Below, in pieces: positions 48,258-58,333 of a DNA stretch of 64,000 nucleotides. This stretch comes from Psychrobacter sp. JCM 18900 (GTDB lineage Bacteria > Pseudomonadota > Gammaproteobacteria > Pseudomonadales > Moraxellaceae). The stretch covers positions 434,001 through 498,000 of the forward strand of contig NZ_CAJHBL010000002.1 of the NCBI RefSeq assembly GCF_904846625.1, written 5' to 3'. The notes under the pieces are model-generated. The model had not been told where the DNA came from. It ran no database searches and saw only the letters and a program-made list of their open reading frames with translations. Position 1 is the stretch's first letter, and the number at the start of each line of letters is the position of its first letter. A program made the translations under genes and the position numbers.

Positions 48258-49625
48258 ATGAGCTATTTTGGCACTGATGGAATTCGCGGAAAATTTGGTG
48301 AATTGCCAATTACACCGGACTTTATCTTAAAACTAGGCTATGTCACTGGGCTTGTTCTCATAGAAAAAAATGAAAATCCTACGCGTAAGCCAAGTGTGGT
48401 GATTGGTAAAGATACGCGTCTGTCAGGCTATGTGATAGAGGGAGCATTACAAGCAGGTTTTAATGCAGCAGGTGTTGATGTGTATATGCTTGGTCCATTG
48501 CCAACCCCAGCGATTGCGCATTTAACCCGTAGCTTTAATGCAGATGCTGGCGTGGTTATCTCAGCCTCGCACAATCCTTATTATGATAATGGCATCAAGT
48601 TTTTCTCAGGCGACGGCAAAAAGATAAGTGATGAGATGCAAACTGCAATCAATGATAAATTGACGGCAATTATGAACGACGTTGGTAGTGATGTTGCCAT
48701 AATGCCTATTCTTGATCCTGCACATCTGGGCAAAAACAACCGTATTGATGATGCGAAAGGTCGCTATATTGAATTTTGCAAAGGTAGCTTCCCTTATCAA
48801 TACGACCTCAGTCATCTGACGGTAGTAGTGGATTGTGCCAATGGCGCGGGCTATAGCGTAGCACCTAGAGTGATGCGCGAGTTAGGAGCAAACGTGATTG
48901 CCATCAATAATACGCCAGACGGTATCAATATCAATGCTGAATGTGGTTCTACCCATCCTGAAAGCTTACAAAAGGCCGTGCTTGAGCATGAAGCAGATGT
49001 CGGTATTGCACTAGATGGTGATGGCGATCGTATCGTAATGGTTGATGAGACGGGTAAGCTAGTCGATGGAGACGGTATTTTATATGTGCTTGCTACCCAA
49101 GGTAAAACCAAAGCTGAAGGTGTTGTCGGCACGCTCATGAGTAACATGGGGTTAGAGTTGGCACTGAAAGATGCAAATATCCAGTTTACCCGTGCAAAAG
49201 TGGGTGATCGCTATGTGATGCAGAATTTAGAAGCTAATGGCTGGATATTGGGCGGTGAGCCATCTGGTCATATTTTATGCTTAGACAAAAGTCGTACAGG
49301 GGATGCTATCATTGCTGGTTTGCAAGTACTAGCAGTGATGCAAGCTAGAGAGCGTGCGTTGAGTGAGCTTGTTGAAGGTTTTGAAGTGTTACCGCAAAAA
49401 CTAGTCAATGTACGCTTATCTCAAATGCAAGATCCATTCAAACATGAGGAGTTGGTTGCTGCTTTTGACAAAGCACAGGCAACGCTAGAGGGTCGTGGGC
49501 GTCTGTTGATACGTCAGTCGGGCACAGAGCCTATGATTCGTGTGATGGTAGAGTCAGATGATGAAATAGAATGCGATGTAATGGCTAATGACTTAGCTGA
49601 TCTTATAAAATCAGTACTAGGCTAA
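48258..49625 (+). CDS. glmM: Phosphoglucosamine mutase
   Basis: The 455-residue alpha-D-phosphohexomutase starts [13 protein letters not shown]. The active Ser loop is [17 protein letters not shown] (Ser104), the metal-binding loop [11 protein letters not shown], sugar recognition [19 protein letters not shown], and the phosphate site [14 protein letters not shown]. It converts glucosamine-6-phosphate to glucosamine-1-phosphate for UDP-GlcNAc, peptidoglycan and LPS. A good gagga site precedes the ATG. Confidence 0.96.
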   Translation: MSYFGTDGIRGKFGELPITPDFILKLGYVTGLVLIEKNENPTRKPSVVIGKDTRLSGYVIEGALQAGFNAAGVDVYMLGPLPTPAIAHLTRSFNADAGVVISASHNPYYDNGIKFFSGDGKKISDEMQTAINDKLTAIMNDVGSDVAIMPILDPAHLGKNNRIDDAKGRYIEFCKGSFPYQYDLSHLTVVVDCANGAGYSVAPRVMRELGANVIAINNTPDGININAECGSTHPESLQKAVLEHEADVGIALDGDGDRIVMVDETGKLVDGDGILYVLATQGKTKAEGVVGTLMSNMGLELALKDANIQFTRAKVGDRYVMQNLEANGWILGGEPSGHILCLDKSRTGDAIIAGLQVLAVMQARERALSELVEGFEVLPQKLVNVRLSQMQDPFKHEELVAAFDKAQATLEGRGRLLIRQSGTEPMIRVMVESDDEIECDVMANDLADLIKSVLG

Positions 49626-49724
49626 TAGTATTTGAAGCAATAACTGGTGTTAAAGATAATGACTGTTATCTAAATGACCGGTATTTAAGACAACAACATT
49701 ATAGTTTTCAAATAAGGAACTGCT

Positions 49725-50393
49725 ATGAGCATGGACTTTACCGACCAACGCCTCTCATACGAGAAAGGCGAGCTTGACCAACAGTCAGTACCAACGTCAC
49801 CATTCGAGCTTTTTAAAGCTTGGATGAGTGAAGCGTTAGCGCAACAGGTGCAAGAGCCTTATGCAATGAGTTTGGCAACATGTGGCGCAGACAATAAGCC
49901 TAGCGTCCGTATTGTGTTATTACGCGAAATTACTGAGACAGGTATTGTTTTTTATACCAATTATGAAAGCGCAAAAGGGCAGGATATTGCAGAGAACCCT
50001 AACGCTGAAGCGTTATTCTTCTGGCATGAACTCGAGCGACAAGTCCGTATCAGCGGTAGTATCGCTAAAATTGCTGCTGATAAATCGGCTGCTTACTTTC
50101 AAAAGCGTCCCCATGATAGTCAAGTAGGCGCTTGGGTCAGTCAACCGCAAAGTGGTGAAGTGGCCAATCGTGAAGTCATGGAGCAAACGTTTGAACAGCT
50201 TCAAGCAGAGCACCCTGACAATACCACTGTACCAACGCCAGAGTTTTGGGGTGGGTATGAGATTACGATTGAAAGTATTGAGTTTTGGCAAGGTCGCGCC
50301 AATCGAATGCATGACCGAATTGTGTATATGCAGAGTGGCGGCGACGACAGTGAAGGCAGTACAGGCTGGACAACCAAACGCTTATTACCATAG
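49725..50393 (+). CDS. pdxH: Pyridoxamine 5'-phosphate oxidase
   Basis: The 222-residue FMN enzyme carries SMSLATCGADNKPSVRIVLLRE, NYESAKGQDIAENPNAEALFFWHELERQVRISG, HDSQVGAWVS, PEFWGGYEI and C-terminal WQGRANRMHDRI, which contact FMN and substrate. It oxidises PNP or PMP to pyridoxal 5'-phosphate. It is 99 bp after glmM with its own aagga site, so co-transcription is possible but not certain. A terminator at 50429 separates it from the convergent efflux genes. Confidence 0.95.
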   Translation: MSMDFTDQRLSYEKGELDQQSVPTSPFELFKAWMSEALAQQVQEPYAMSLATCGADNKPSVRIVLLREITETGIVFYTNYESAKGQDIAENPNAEALFFWHELERQVRISGSIAKIAADKSAAYFQKRPHDSQVGAWVSQPQSGEVANREVMEQTFEQLQAEHPDNTTVPTPEFWGGYEITIESIEFWQGRANRMHDRIVYMQSGGDDSEGSTGWTTKRLLP

Positions 50394-50428
50394 TTGTTAT
50401 AGTTTGAAGCTATAGATTATAGAAAAAT

Positions 50429-50478
50429 AAAAAAGCCACTCTAAATCCAATTTCTTTGGTGTCTAAAGTGGCTTTTTT
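50429..50478. terminator. Bidirectional terminator between pdxH and the efflux operon
   Basis: The arms aaaaaagccact and agtggctttttt extend with partial pairing inward; genes converge from both sides. Confidence 0.8.
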
Positions 50479-50538
50479 ACGTTAAATACTATTTACCTTG
50501 TTTGGCATTATTCTCTATTTATTTTTTTATTCAACCTC

Positions 50539-51801
50539 TCATTTAATATCGGTATCGACATCCACTGAGACTGACATACCAGGGCGTAAGCGTGCAAGTT
50601 CAGGCTGGTTTTGGTCTAAGTCAATGCGTACAGGAATACGTTGAGCGATTTTTATGTAGTTACCTGTCGCAGGGTTGGCAGCAGCAGCACTAAACTCGCT
50701 ACCAGTTGCTGGCGAGATATTACTCACGTGCCCCGTAAATTTGGCACCGCCAAGCGCATCGACATGAATGGTCGCAGGCTCGCCGATTGCCATATTGGCT
50801 ATTTGAGTTTCCTTAAAGTTTGCAATGATCCAAATGCCTTTTGGCACGATATACATAAGCTGCGTACCAGCGCTGACGTATTGACCTTCTTTGACACTGA
50901 CTTGGCTTAGCTGGCCAGATTCAGGCGCAGTGATGATAGTATTGTCTAGATTGATTTGCGCTTGCTTGACGCCTGCTTCAGCATTTTTGATATTTGCGTC
51001 CAGCGATGAGCGACTGCCGCTAGTCTTTTCACGGTTTTCTTGAGCGGCTTGTAAATTGGCTTCTGCTTGCTGTACGCCTGCTTGTGCTTGAGCCAATTGC
51101 GCCTTGATGTGAGCAACTTCTGCTTTTGATACCGCACCAATAGCATCCAAACCTTGGTAGCGGTTTACATCTTCACGAGCGCTCTGTACGTTGATTTTGG
51201 CACTATATAAGTCAGCTTTGCGTGCTTCGATTTGTGCTTGGCTGGTTTGTGTGTCTTGATCGTTGGTAGAGCGGTTGGTGACCGCCACCTCAGTATTCGC
51301 TTGCGCTTGTTCGAGCTGCTGCTGAAACGTTCGATCGTCTATCTTTATGAGTAAGTCACCCGCTTTTACATTGGCGAAGTCTTGCACTGCTACTTTGGTG
51401 ACATAACCAGAAACCTGCGGGCTAATAATAGTCGTCTGACCTTTGACAAAAGCATTATTGGTTTGCTGTACCGTTGGGGTAAATGGTGGGAGCTTCCATG
51501 CATACAAAATCAATGCCACGCCAATGACAATCAATAAAATTAATAAGCCTAAGTTTAGATAGGATTTTTTCTTGGGCGACCAACCAGTAGTATCGGGGAT
51601 TGGCTCTTTTGGCGGCATTGGTGTTTCATTGCTGTCTGAACTGTTTTCTACATCACCTTCTACTGTCTTAGTTACTGATGGCGAAGAAGTTGTAGCAGAC
51701 TCTTCTTTACCTATGTTGGACGTTATAGGTGTGTCTGTTGTTGGAGCGCCAGTGGACGTCTGAGGTGTTTGATTAAGCTCATTTGGTTTTTCTTGGCTCA
51801 T
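50539..51801 (-). CDS. EmrA/HlyD-type membrane fusion protein
   Basis: The 420-residue protein has an unusually long, low-complexity cytoplasmic N-terminus (about 75 residues rich in Thr, Ser, Pro, Glu). One membrane helix follows at about 80-105 (LGLLILLIVIGVALILYAW). The lipoyl/barrel-sandwich region (NNAFVKGQTTIISPQVSGYVTKVAVQDFANVKAGDLLIKID), a long alpha-helical hairpin rich in Ala/Gln and a C-terminal beta-barrel follow. It bridges the MFS pump encoded next to it with an outer-membrane channel. No TolC-like gene is adjacent. It is 85 bp downstream of the pump gene; an agga site precedes the ATG. Confidence 0.9.
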   Translation of the reverse strand: MSQEKPNELNQTPQTSTGAPTTDTPITSNIGKEESATTSSPSVTKTVEGDVENSSDSNETPMPPKEPIPDTTGWSPKKKSYLNLGLLILLIVIGVALILYAWKLPPFTPTVQQTNNAFVKGQTTIISPQVSGYVTKVAVQDFANVKAGDLLIKIDDRTFQQQLEQAQANTEVAVTNRSTNDQDTQTSQAQIEARKADLYSAKINVQSAREDVNRYQGLDAIGAVSKAEVAHIKAQLAQAQAGVQQAEANLQAAQENREKTSGSRSSLDANIKNAEAGVKQAQINLDNTIITAPESGQLSQVSVKEGQYVSAGTQLMYIVPKGIWIIANFKETQIANMAIGEPATIHVDALGGAKFTGHVSNISPATGSEFSAAAANPATGNYIKIAQRIPVRIDLDQNQPELARLRPGMSVSVDVDTDIK

Positions 51802-51886
51802 GACGTGCTCCTAAACTTTTAATAAATATTAAAATAGACTGGCTATAAACGAACAGGGTGAAACATTATTAATAGAATAAACTGAG

Positions 51887-53575
51887 TTATTTTGACTCAC
51901 GCATTTTTGCAATAACGGCAAGCTCTTTAGCAAGTGGATTGCGCTTGTGGTAACGGTTATAAAAATAGTTGATTAATAAAATGGCTGTAACGAAAGTAGC
52001 AAAACTGGCCATCAAAAAGAACAGGTCGCTATAAGCGGAGACAGTTGCTTGGCGTTGAATCCCTTGCAAAACTTGGCTCATCGCGGCCACATTCGCTTGC
52101 GCTGCGTCCGTCGTTTGGTTTGACAATACACTACGAGTACCAGCAATTTGAGCGCTGAACGTAGGATCACCCAAATTCAGTGAGCTGACCATATCTGCAT
52201 AATGCATTTGTGTACGAATGGTCGTAAATGCCTGAATAGCCGCTGCACCTGCCAATCCACCAACCGTTTGGGAAATACCAAAGATAACCGAAAAACTAAT
52301 GATATAAGCAGGGCCACTAGCAATAGCCCGCAAAAACCCTTCAAAAACCAAAGGGCCCATGAAGTATACTGCGGCAAATGCAATCAAAAACTGGCTAATA
52401 TAAAACATATAGGGAGCGGAGTTGATAGAGACCCCAACGTCCATCCAAGAACCTAAGGCAATCAATGCCACTGCAAAAATAACGGGACGGCGCAAGTCCA
52501 TCGGATTGGTACTAAAAATACTAATCACCAAAGCCAGCACACTGGCAGCCATTATGACAGCATAAAAAGTAACCAGCTGATCGTTACCATAACCCAAATT
52601 GGCAAGTAGGCCTGCAGCACCGACATTTTGCTCAGATAGCAAAATTCGCATGACTGCGCCGGTAATCATAAAGGCAATAATATTGCGACTACGCATCCAG
52701 CGAACTTGTAGCATCGGGTTTTTGCGATGCGTTTCAATCCATAAAGCGACGCCAATTCCAACAATGGCAATCATTAGGGGATAGACGAGCCAAGGCGTCG
52801 TCCACCATAAAATCCTACCTTGCACCAAAATTACAGCCAGTGCCGCCAAACCGCTCGCAAAAAAAGCAAAGCTTAAAAAGTCGAGTTTTTCAAATACTTT
52901 TTCGGTATTGCCTGGTGGTAGTTCCAATATATTAATCAGTCCAAAACAAATCAGTGCCAAACCAAATTGAAATAGAAATAAGTTTTCAAGCTGACCGTCG
53001 ATGGCGAGATAGGGCGAGATGATTCGTGATAATGGAATACCAAACTGCACCAAGCCAAAACCCAATATTAAGCCACTAGTACGCTTGACGGTTGGCATAC
53101 CTTGCAAACAATAGAATAACCCTAAGATGGTCATGCCACTTGCGACCATACCGCTAAGTCCCCTGGCGACAATTTCTAGGTAATAAGGCTCAATTCCTAT
53201 ATTAGGTGTATCTAATAAATGACTACTGATCAGCCACTGTAAACTCGTGGCGGCTAATAAAAAGAACAGAGTGATTTTACTAAAAAGTGACATACCAAAC
53301 TGCTGGCGAATTTTGTATAGCAGAACGGTGATACAGGCATTGGTCATATTGTAGCTGACAGATATCCAACCACCTTCGGCTGGTGTTAAGCCCAGTTGAC
53401 CTTGAATTTGAGTAAGATTTGCGACAAGCAGACCGTTTTGGAAACTGGCTGTGAGACCAACGAAAATTCCGATCAGTAAGTAAAATAATTTGCGGCGTGC
53501 AGGATGATCAGGATTGGCAGGAGAGCCCACCATTATCGGTTGTTCGTGGGGCTTAAATTGATATTCGTTACTCAT
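51887..53575 (-). CDS. DHA2-family MFS drug exporter (EmrB-like)
   Basis: The 562-residue inner-membrane protein has about 14 hydrophobic segments. GLTASFQNGLLVANLTQIQGQLGLTPAEGGWISVSYNMTNA is at the entrance, ARGLSGMVASGMTILGLFYCLQ follows, and LVFEGFLRAIASGPAYIISFSVIFGISQTVGGLAGAA lies in the second half. It exports hydrophobic drugs or acids using the proton gradient, with the fusion protein encoded downstream. The D/E-rich canonical EmrB motifs are weakly kept, so the substrate is uncertain. Transcribed first in a two-gene operon; the 384-bp region upstream contains no further gene. Confidence 0.88.
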   Translation of the reverse strand: MSNEYQFKPHEQPIMVGSPANPDHPARRKLFYLLIGIFVGLTASFQNGLLVANLTQIQGQLGLTPAEGGWISVSYNMTNACITVLLYKIRQQFGMSLFSKITLFFLLAATSLQWLISSHLLDTPNIGIEPYYLEIVARGLSGMVASGMTILGLFYCLQGMPTVKRTSGLILGFGLVQFGIPLSRIISPYLAIDGQLENLFLFQFGLALICFGLINILELPPGNTEKVFEKLDFLSFAFFASGLAALAVILVQGRILWWTTPWLVYPLMIAIVGIGVALWIETHRKNPMLQVRWMRSRNIIAFMITGAVMRILLSEQNVGAAGLLANLGYGNDQLVTFYAVIMAASVLALVISIFSTNPMDLRRPVIFAVALIALGSWMDVGVSINSAPYMFYISQFLIAFAAVYFMGPLVFEGFLRAIASGPAYIISFSVIFGISQTVGGLAGAAAIQAFTTIRTQMHYADMVSSLNLGDPTFSAQIAGTRSVLSNQTTDAAQANVAAMSQVLQGIQRQATVSAYSDLFFLMASFATFVTAILLINYFYNRYHKRNPLAKELAVIAKMRESK

Positions 53576-53860
53576 GGACGTACCATAATCTGTATAAGGA
53601 AATAGAATGGCATAGAACAGATTCCAGACGCAAAATCAGGTCAGTACGATGAATGTTCATAGCTTAAAAACAGCGGAGTTACTGATATAAATGCTGGTCA
53701 AACTGGAAAGATAACCCAAGAAATGTAGGGAGTATTTTATCATAATCTTTATAACGCTTTTGTCATTAGCGCGTAACTCATTGGCGCTGCTGAATAAAGA
53801 TATAGCAGTGTCTCATGCAATTTAACGAACCGTAAAACGGGTAAAAAATGCTATACGCAT

Positions 53861-53885
53861 AAAAAACAGCTCTATACAGAGCTGT
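53861..53885 (-). terminator. Terminator after the GST gene
   Basis: The stem acagctct / agagctgt has a 4-base loop and six T on the minus strand, 75 bp past the GST stop. The rest of 53576-53959 holds AT-rich sequence without a gene. Confidence 0.75.
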
Positions 53886-53959
53886 CTTTATGTAACGAAA
53901 AATTGGTCAGTCAGTATATAACATGTCAGTTAATAGATAATATCAATTAATACCAAATA

Positions 53960-54589
53960 CTAAATTGATTCATCATATTTTGCTTCTAGCTGCATCGCAC
54001 GCTGATAGCTATCAAGACCAGCCAGTTTTTCAGCATACTGTTTGATATGCGGATAGGCGTCAAGTTTCTGACGCTTAGCAAGAATAATCAAATCGAATGA
54101 TAGCATAAAGTCAGCACCGCTCAACTTATCACCCACAATAAACGACTTACCTTCAACTGAGGTATCCAGATACTTAAACAGTCTGGTTTTTTCTGTCTCA
54201 ATATAGCCGTTTAAAAACTCATTGTCATTGATGCCTGCTTTGTTAGTAAATAACTCAAGCATTAATGGCAACATGAGTGAGCTTTCTGCGAAATCAATCC
54301 ACTGTAGATAGTAACCATAGTCTGAGCTTCCTGTAGCAGGGCGCAGACGCTCTGGCGCAAACCGTTCAATCAACAGCTCAGTGATAGCACCTGACTCAGC
54401 ATAAATTTGTCCATCCATTTCGATAACCGGAGACTTACCGAGTGGATGTACAGCTTTTAGAGAATCTGGTGCTAAATGAGTCTTGGCATCGCGCTGATGA
54501 CCAACGACTTCATAAGGAACGCCTAGCTCTTCCAAGAGCCATAGCGTACGTAATGAGCGTGATTGATTGAGATGATGTAAGCGAATCAT
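53960..54589 (-). CDS. Glutathione S-transferase
   Basis: The 209-residue protein has a thioredoxin-like N-terminal domain (MIRLHHLNQSRSLRTLWLLEELGVPYEVV; HPLGKSPVIEMDGQIYAESGAITELL with the glutathione gamma-Glu site). The helical C-terminal domain contains SGADFMLSFDL. It conjugates or reduces electrophiles with glutathione. It is the last gene of a run of minus-strand stress genes, 30 bp after the DJ-1-like gene. The Ser in the NQSRSLR turn is the likely thiol-stabilising residue. Confidence 0.9.
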   Translation of the reverse strand: MIRLHHLNQSRSLRTLWLLEELGVPYEVVGHQRDAKTHLAPDSLKAVHPLGKSPVIEMDGQIYAESGAITELLIERFAPERLRPATGSSDYGYYLQWIDFAESSLMLPLMLELFTNKAGINDNEFLNGYIETEKTRLFKYLDTSVEGKSFIVGDKLSGADFMLSFDLIILAKRQKLDAYPHIKQYAEKLAGLDSYQRAMQLEAKYDESI

Positions 54590-54619
54590 AGTATCGACCT
54601 TATTGCGTAGTGAGTTTGA

Positions 54620-55297
54620 CTAACCTTTCAGCTTCGCCATTAGACGCTTAGCAGCTTCTTCTGATGATGCAGGGTTTTGACCTGTGATTAGTAAACCATC
54701 TTCAACGACAAACGATTCCCAATCAGCCGCTTTTTCGTAGTTACCGCCATTGGCTTTCAATGCGTCTTCTACTAGGAACGGTACTACGTCTGTTAGGCCA
54801 ACTGCGTCTTCTTCAGAGTTCGTGAAACCAGTCACTGTTTTGCCTTTTACTAAGTACTCACCATCGACTTTAACGTTTTTAAGCGCTGCAGGAGAATGAC
54901 AAACAAAAGCAACAGGCTTGTCTTGCTTAACAAAAGTCTCGATCAGATTGATAGAGTTTTTATCTACTGCCAAATCCCACAATGGGCCATGGCCACCTGG
55001 GTAGAATACTGAATCGAAATCTTCAGCGTTCATATCAGCAAGTTTTTTGGTATTAGCCAAATGCTCTTGCGCGTCTTTATCGTCTTTAAAACGAGTGGTA
55101 TCTTTGGTTTGCGTGTCTTCTGTGTCACTACTAGGATCTAGTGGTGGTTGACCGCCAGCTGGAGAAGCTAGAGTTACATTTACGCCAGCGTCAAGAAATG
55201 CGTAGTAAGGAGCAGCAAATTCTTCTAGCCAAAAGCCAGTTTTCTTACCAGTATCGCCTAAACGGTCATGAGAAGTTAGTACCATTAAAATGTTCAT
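54620..55297 (-). CDS. DJ-1/PfpI superfamily protein, Hsp31-like (possible glyoxalase III)
   Basis: The 225-residue protein starts MNILMVLTSHDRLGDTGKKTGFWLEEFAAPYYAF with Glu in the conserved early position. VTLASPAGGQPPLDPSS and VFYPGGHGPLWDLAVD follow, and the nucleophile elbow FVCHSPAAL contains the reactive Cys followed by His. These features match Hsp31-type proteins with glutathione-independent glyoxalase or deglycase-like activity on methylglyoxal. Upstream of GST in the same operon; an aagga site precedes the ATG. Family is firm; enzymatic activity is inferred. Confidence 0.88.
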   Translation of the reverse strand: MNILMVLTSHDRLGDTGKKTGFWLEEFAAPYYAFLDAGVNVTLASPAGGQPPLDPSSDTEDTQTKDTTRFKDDKDAQEHLANTKKLADMNAEDFDSVFYPGGHGPLWDLAVDKNSINLIETFVKQDKPVAFVCHSPAALKNVKVDGEYLVKGKTVTGFTNSEEDAVGLTDVVPFLVEDALKANGGNYEKAADWESFVVEDGLLITGQNPASSEEAAKRLMAKLKG

Positions 55298-55536
55298 AAT
55301 TATCCTTGTTTATTATTTATGTGTTAGTAACTATATAGCCAACAGTCATAAGTTTTACGTTACATCATTAGCCGTTTTTACTTAATTAGCCTAAATGCAA
55401 ATAATGACTGTTAGCATTATTCCTGCTTTGTAAGCAACTTTCAGTAGTGATATTAGCAATTTATGTTGTTAAGTAGTTATTCACAACGATTGCTAACTGT
55501 CAGTAGCTACTTAAATAGTCAATGTTTAACCAGTAA

Positions 55537-56586
55537 CTATTTAACGTCAGATACTTTGATTACAGTCTTACCAAAGTTATCACCGTTTAACATACTGACA
55601 AATGCATCTGGGGCATTATCTAGACCGTCAGTAATATGCTCTTTGGTTTTCACTTCGCCTGACTCTACCCATTTGCTCATGGTTTCCAAGAACTCGGGGA
55701 AGTGGTCGCCGTACTCTTCAAAGATAATGAAACCTCTGACAGTTAAGCGTTGGCTTAAGATAAGACCCATCAACATACCTAGGCGATCTTTGCCATCCGG
55801 TAAATCAGTTGCGTTGTACTGCGATACCAGACCACATACTGGAATACGTGCGTGGTCGTTAAGTAATGGCATTACCGCATCAAATACTTTACCGCCAACG
55901 TTTTCATAGTAGATGTCGATACCATCTGGACACGCTGCTTTTAATTGCTCAGCGAAGTCGTCAGCTTTGTGATCGATACAGATATCGAAGCCAAGCTCAT
56001 TGACCGCAAAGTCACATTTCTCTTTACCACCTGCCACACCGACAGTGCGCAGACCATATTGATTGCCCACTTGGCCGACAGTGGCACCGACCGGTCCAGT
56101 TGCTGCTGCCACAACTAAAGTCTCGCCTTTCTGCGGTTTACCGATATCAGTCAGCCCCATGTAACCAGTGAAACCTGGCATACCTAACACGCCTAAACCA
56201 TAAGAAGGGTTTGACATGTTTTTGTCCAGTTTGAGGACGCCTTCGCCATCACTGACACTGTAGTCCTGCCAGCCTGAGTTTGATACGACTAAGTCGCCTA
56301 CCGCGAAGCTATCGATATTTGACTTGACCACTTGAGCAACGGTACCACCCATGATGACGTCACCGACTTCTAATGGGTCTGCATAGCTTTTTGCATCGCT
56401 CATACGCCCACGCATATATGGATCTAGTGATAGATATACAGTGCGTAGTAGCATCTCGTTATCTTTTGGCGTAGGAATGTCGCTAGTCGCCATGTCAAAG
56501 TTGTCAGCAGTTGGCTCGCCATTAGGACGGCTCGCTAATTTGATTTGACGGTTTGTTTGTTGATTCTGTTGTTTGTCGAAGCTCAT
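55537..56586 (-). CDS. curA: CurA-like NADPH-dependent enone/curcumin reductase
   Basis: The 349-residue zinc-less medium-chain reductase is very similar to E. coli CurA along its length. It carries IKLASRPNGEPTADNF, RTVYLSLDPYMRGRMSD, GVLGMPGFTGYMGLTDIGKPQ, the NADPH site VVAAATGPVGATVGQ, VGVAGGKEKCDFAVNELGFD and DIYYENVGGKVFDAV. It reduces carbon-carbon double bonds of alpha,beta-unsaturated aldehydes and ketones, removing reactive electrophiles. It lies between the DJ-1-like and yqhD-like genes on the same strand but with gaps of 239 and 166 bp, so separate promoters are possible. A good aaggag site precedes the ATG. Confidence 0.9.
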   Translation of the reverse strand: MSFDKQQNQQTNRQIKLASRPNGEPTADNFDMATSDIPTPKDNEMLLRTVYLSLDPYMRGRMSDAKSYADPLEVGDVIMGGTVAQVVKSNIDSFAVGDLVVSNSGWQDYSVSDGEGVLKLDKNMSNPSYGLGVLGMPGFTGYMGLTDIGKPQKGETLVVAAATGPVGATVGQVGNQYGLRTVGVAGGKEKCDFAVNELGFDICIDHKADDFAEQLKAACPDGIDIYYENVGGKVFDAVMPLLNDHARIPVCGLVSQYNATDLPDGKDRLGMLMGLILSQRLTVRGFIIFEEYGDHFPEFLETMSKWVESGEVKTKEHITDGLDNAPDAFVSMLNGDNFGKTVIKVSDVK

Positions 56587-56752
56587 TGTAAGACTCCTTT
56601 ATATTTATTAATTGTCATTATTATAGTGGTGGTAAATGTAGTAGCTACTCAGCATGGAATAGCTACTCTATAAATAGCATAACGATATGTACTTATTGTT
56701 ACTGTCGCGATTTTTCTTATAATTCTTTAAACAGTTCTTGCTAAAGCGCTTA

Positions 56753-57964
56753 TTAAGACGCTTTGCTAGTTACAGCGCGCTGCAAGATACGACGTGATAC
56801 TTCTAAGTCGTTGGTACCATGTTCACCAAGCTTAACCATGTTATGCACTTCAAGTTGCTTGATAATTGGATCAATCGCTGATTCCGTCAAGTCAACGTCT
56901 TCTAGGCTAACTGGCAAGCCAAGCTCGCGGAAGAAGTTTTCAGTGTAAACAATAGCAGTTTCGATGATAGCATCGTCGTCTAGGTCAGTATCGGTAATGT
57001 TCCATACGTTACGCGCATACTGAAGCAGTTTTTCTTTTTTGCTTTCTTTTAGCTCACGCATCACTGATGGCAATACGATGGTTAGCGTACGTGCATGATC
57101 GATAGCGTGTAGTGATGTTAGCTCATGACCAACCATGTGAGTTGTCCAGTCTTGTGGTACACCAGTACCGATCAGACCGTTCAATGCCATGGTCGCTGTC
57201 CACATAATGTTCTTACGTGTTTCTAGGTTTTCTGGATCTTGCTTAACAACTAGACCTTCATCGATAAGAATTTTAAGCAAGCTTTCAGCAAATGCATCTT
57301 GTACTTTCGCATTTACTGGGTAAGTCAGATACTGTTCCATTACATGAACAAATGCATCAGCAACACCATTCATAACCTGACGCTCAGGCAAGGTAAGTGT
57401 TTTGATTGGATCTAGAATTGAGAATTTAGGGAAGGCAAGTGGGTTACCAAACGGTAGTTTTGCTTGGCGTTCACTATAGTTGATCACGCCGCCTGAGTTC
57501 ATCTCAGAACCTGTTGCTGGGATAGTCAATACTGCGCCCAAGTCGACAGCAGAATCGATGTTTTTGCAATAACCAGTTAAGGCATCCCAAGCTTGGTCGC
57601 GTGAGACAGTGCCGTCTTCTTCAGTCAATGAAGAAACGAGTGCGACAAATTTACTACCGTCAATCACAGAACCACCGCCAACTGCTAATAAGAAGTCGAT
57701 GTTGTGCTCATTAACCATATCAGCGGCTTTAAGTAGTGTGGTGAACTCTGGGTTAGCTTCGATGCCACCAAACTCAAATACAGTACGGTTACCGCTTGCC
57801 GCTAATGCTGTTTTTACTTCATCTAATGTACCAGTACGCTGTGCTGAACCACCACCATAAGTAATAAGTACACGCGCATCAGTAGGGACTAGATCTGATA
57901 ATTGTTCGATTTGACCTTCACCAAAAACGATACGGACTGGGTTGTAGTATTGGAAGTTATTCAT
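56753..57964 (-). CDS. yqhD: YqhD-like NADPH-dependent aldehyde reductase (iron-type alcohol dehydrogenase)
   Basis: The 403-residue group III alcohol dehydrogenase closely follows E. coli YqhD: MNNFQYYNPVRIVFGEGQIEQL, VLITYGGGSAQRTG, LLAVGGGSVIDGSKF, LTIPATGSEMNSGGVI, metal ligands in NGVADAFVHVMEQ (Asp and His) and HMVGHELTSLHAIDHART (two His). It reduces short-chain aldehydes, including lipid-peroxidation products, glyoxal and methylglyoxal. A NemR-type operator lies about 150 bp upstream at 58115. It is slightly longer than E. coli YqhD (387). An agga site precedes the ATG. Confidence 0.92.
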   Translation of the reverse strand: MNNFQYYNPVRIVFGEGQIEQLSDLVPTDARVLITYGGGSAQRTGTLDEVKTALAASGNRTVFEFGGIEANPEFTTLLKAADMVNEHNIDFLLAVGGGSVIDGSKFVALVSSLTEEDGTVSRDQAWDALTGYCKNIDSAVDLGAVLTIPATGSEMNSGGVINYSERQAKLPFGNPLAFPKFSILDPIKTLTLPERQVMNGVADAFVHVMEQYLTYPVNAKVQDAFAESLLKILIDEGLVVKQDPENLETRKNIMWTATMALNGLIGTGVPQDWTTHMVGHELTSLHAIDHARTLTIVLPSVMRELKESKKEKLLQYARNVWNITDTDLDDDAIIETAIVYTENFFRELGLPVSLEDVDLTESAIDPIIKQLEVHNMVKLGEHGTNDLEVSRRILQRAVTSKAS

Positions 57965-58113
57965 AAGATTCCTAATTAGTAATAAAAAGTTTTTAATAAA
58001 AACGGTTCAATTAAATTGTTTTGACATGAGATATTGTCTGATATCAATCAATGAATGATAAGCAACGCTCGTATAGACATTCATTCTTAATATTTGTGCG
58101 CATTGTACACCAA

Positions 58114-58130
58114 TTAGACCAGTCGTCTAG
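58114..58130. promoter_or_regulatory. NemR-type operator upstream of the yqhD-like gene
   Basis: The sequence ttagaccagtcgtctag contains the dyad TAGAC-N5-GTCTA. The identical 17 bases recur at 59122-59138. It lies about 150 bp upstream of the yqhD-like start, in a 369-bp gap with no gene. Confidence 0.8.
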
Positions 58131-58333
58131 TGATATTTACAAAACTCTTGTATAACTGTCTAAGCCGTCTGCAAATGTCTTTAAGAAATTCGTTCAGAAA
58201 ATAGAAGGCAATGAAGCACACTGAATACTCAAGCATAGTACTGACAGCTACTATCTATGAGCGTTATAAATATTCAATGTGCCTTAATGGTTACGTTAGA
58301 GGTGCAGTCGCTAGAAATCCGAACAGTTAACGA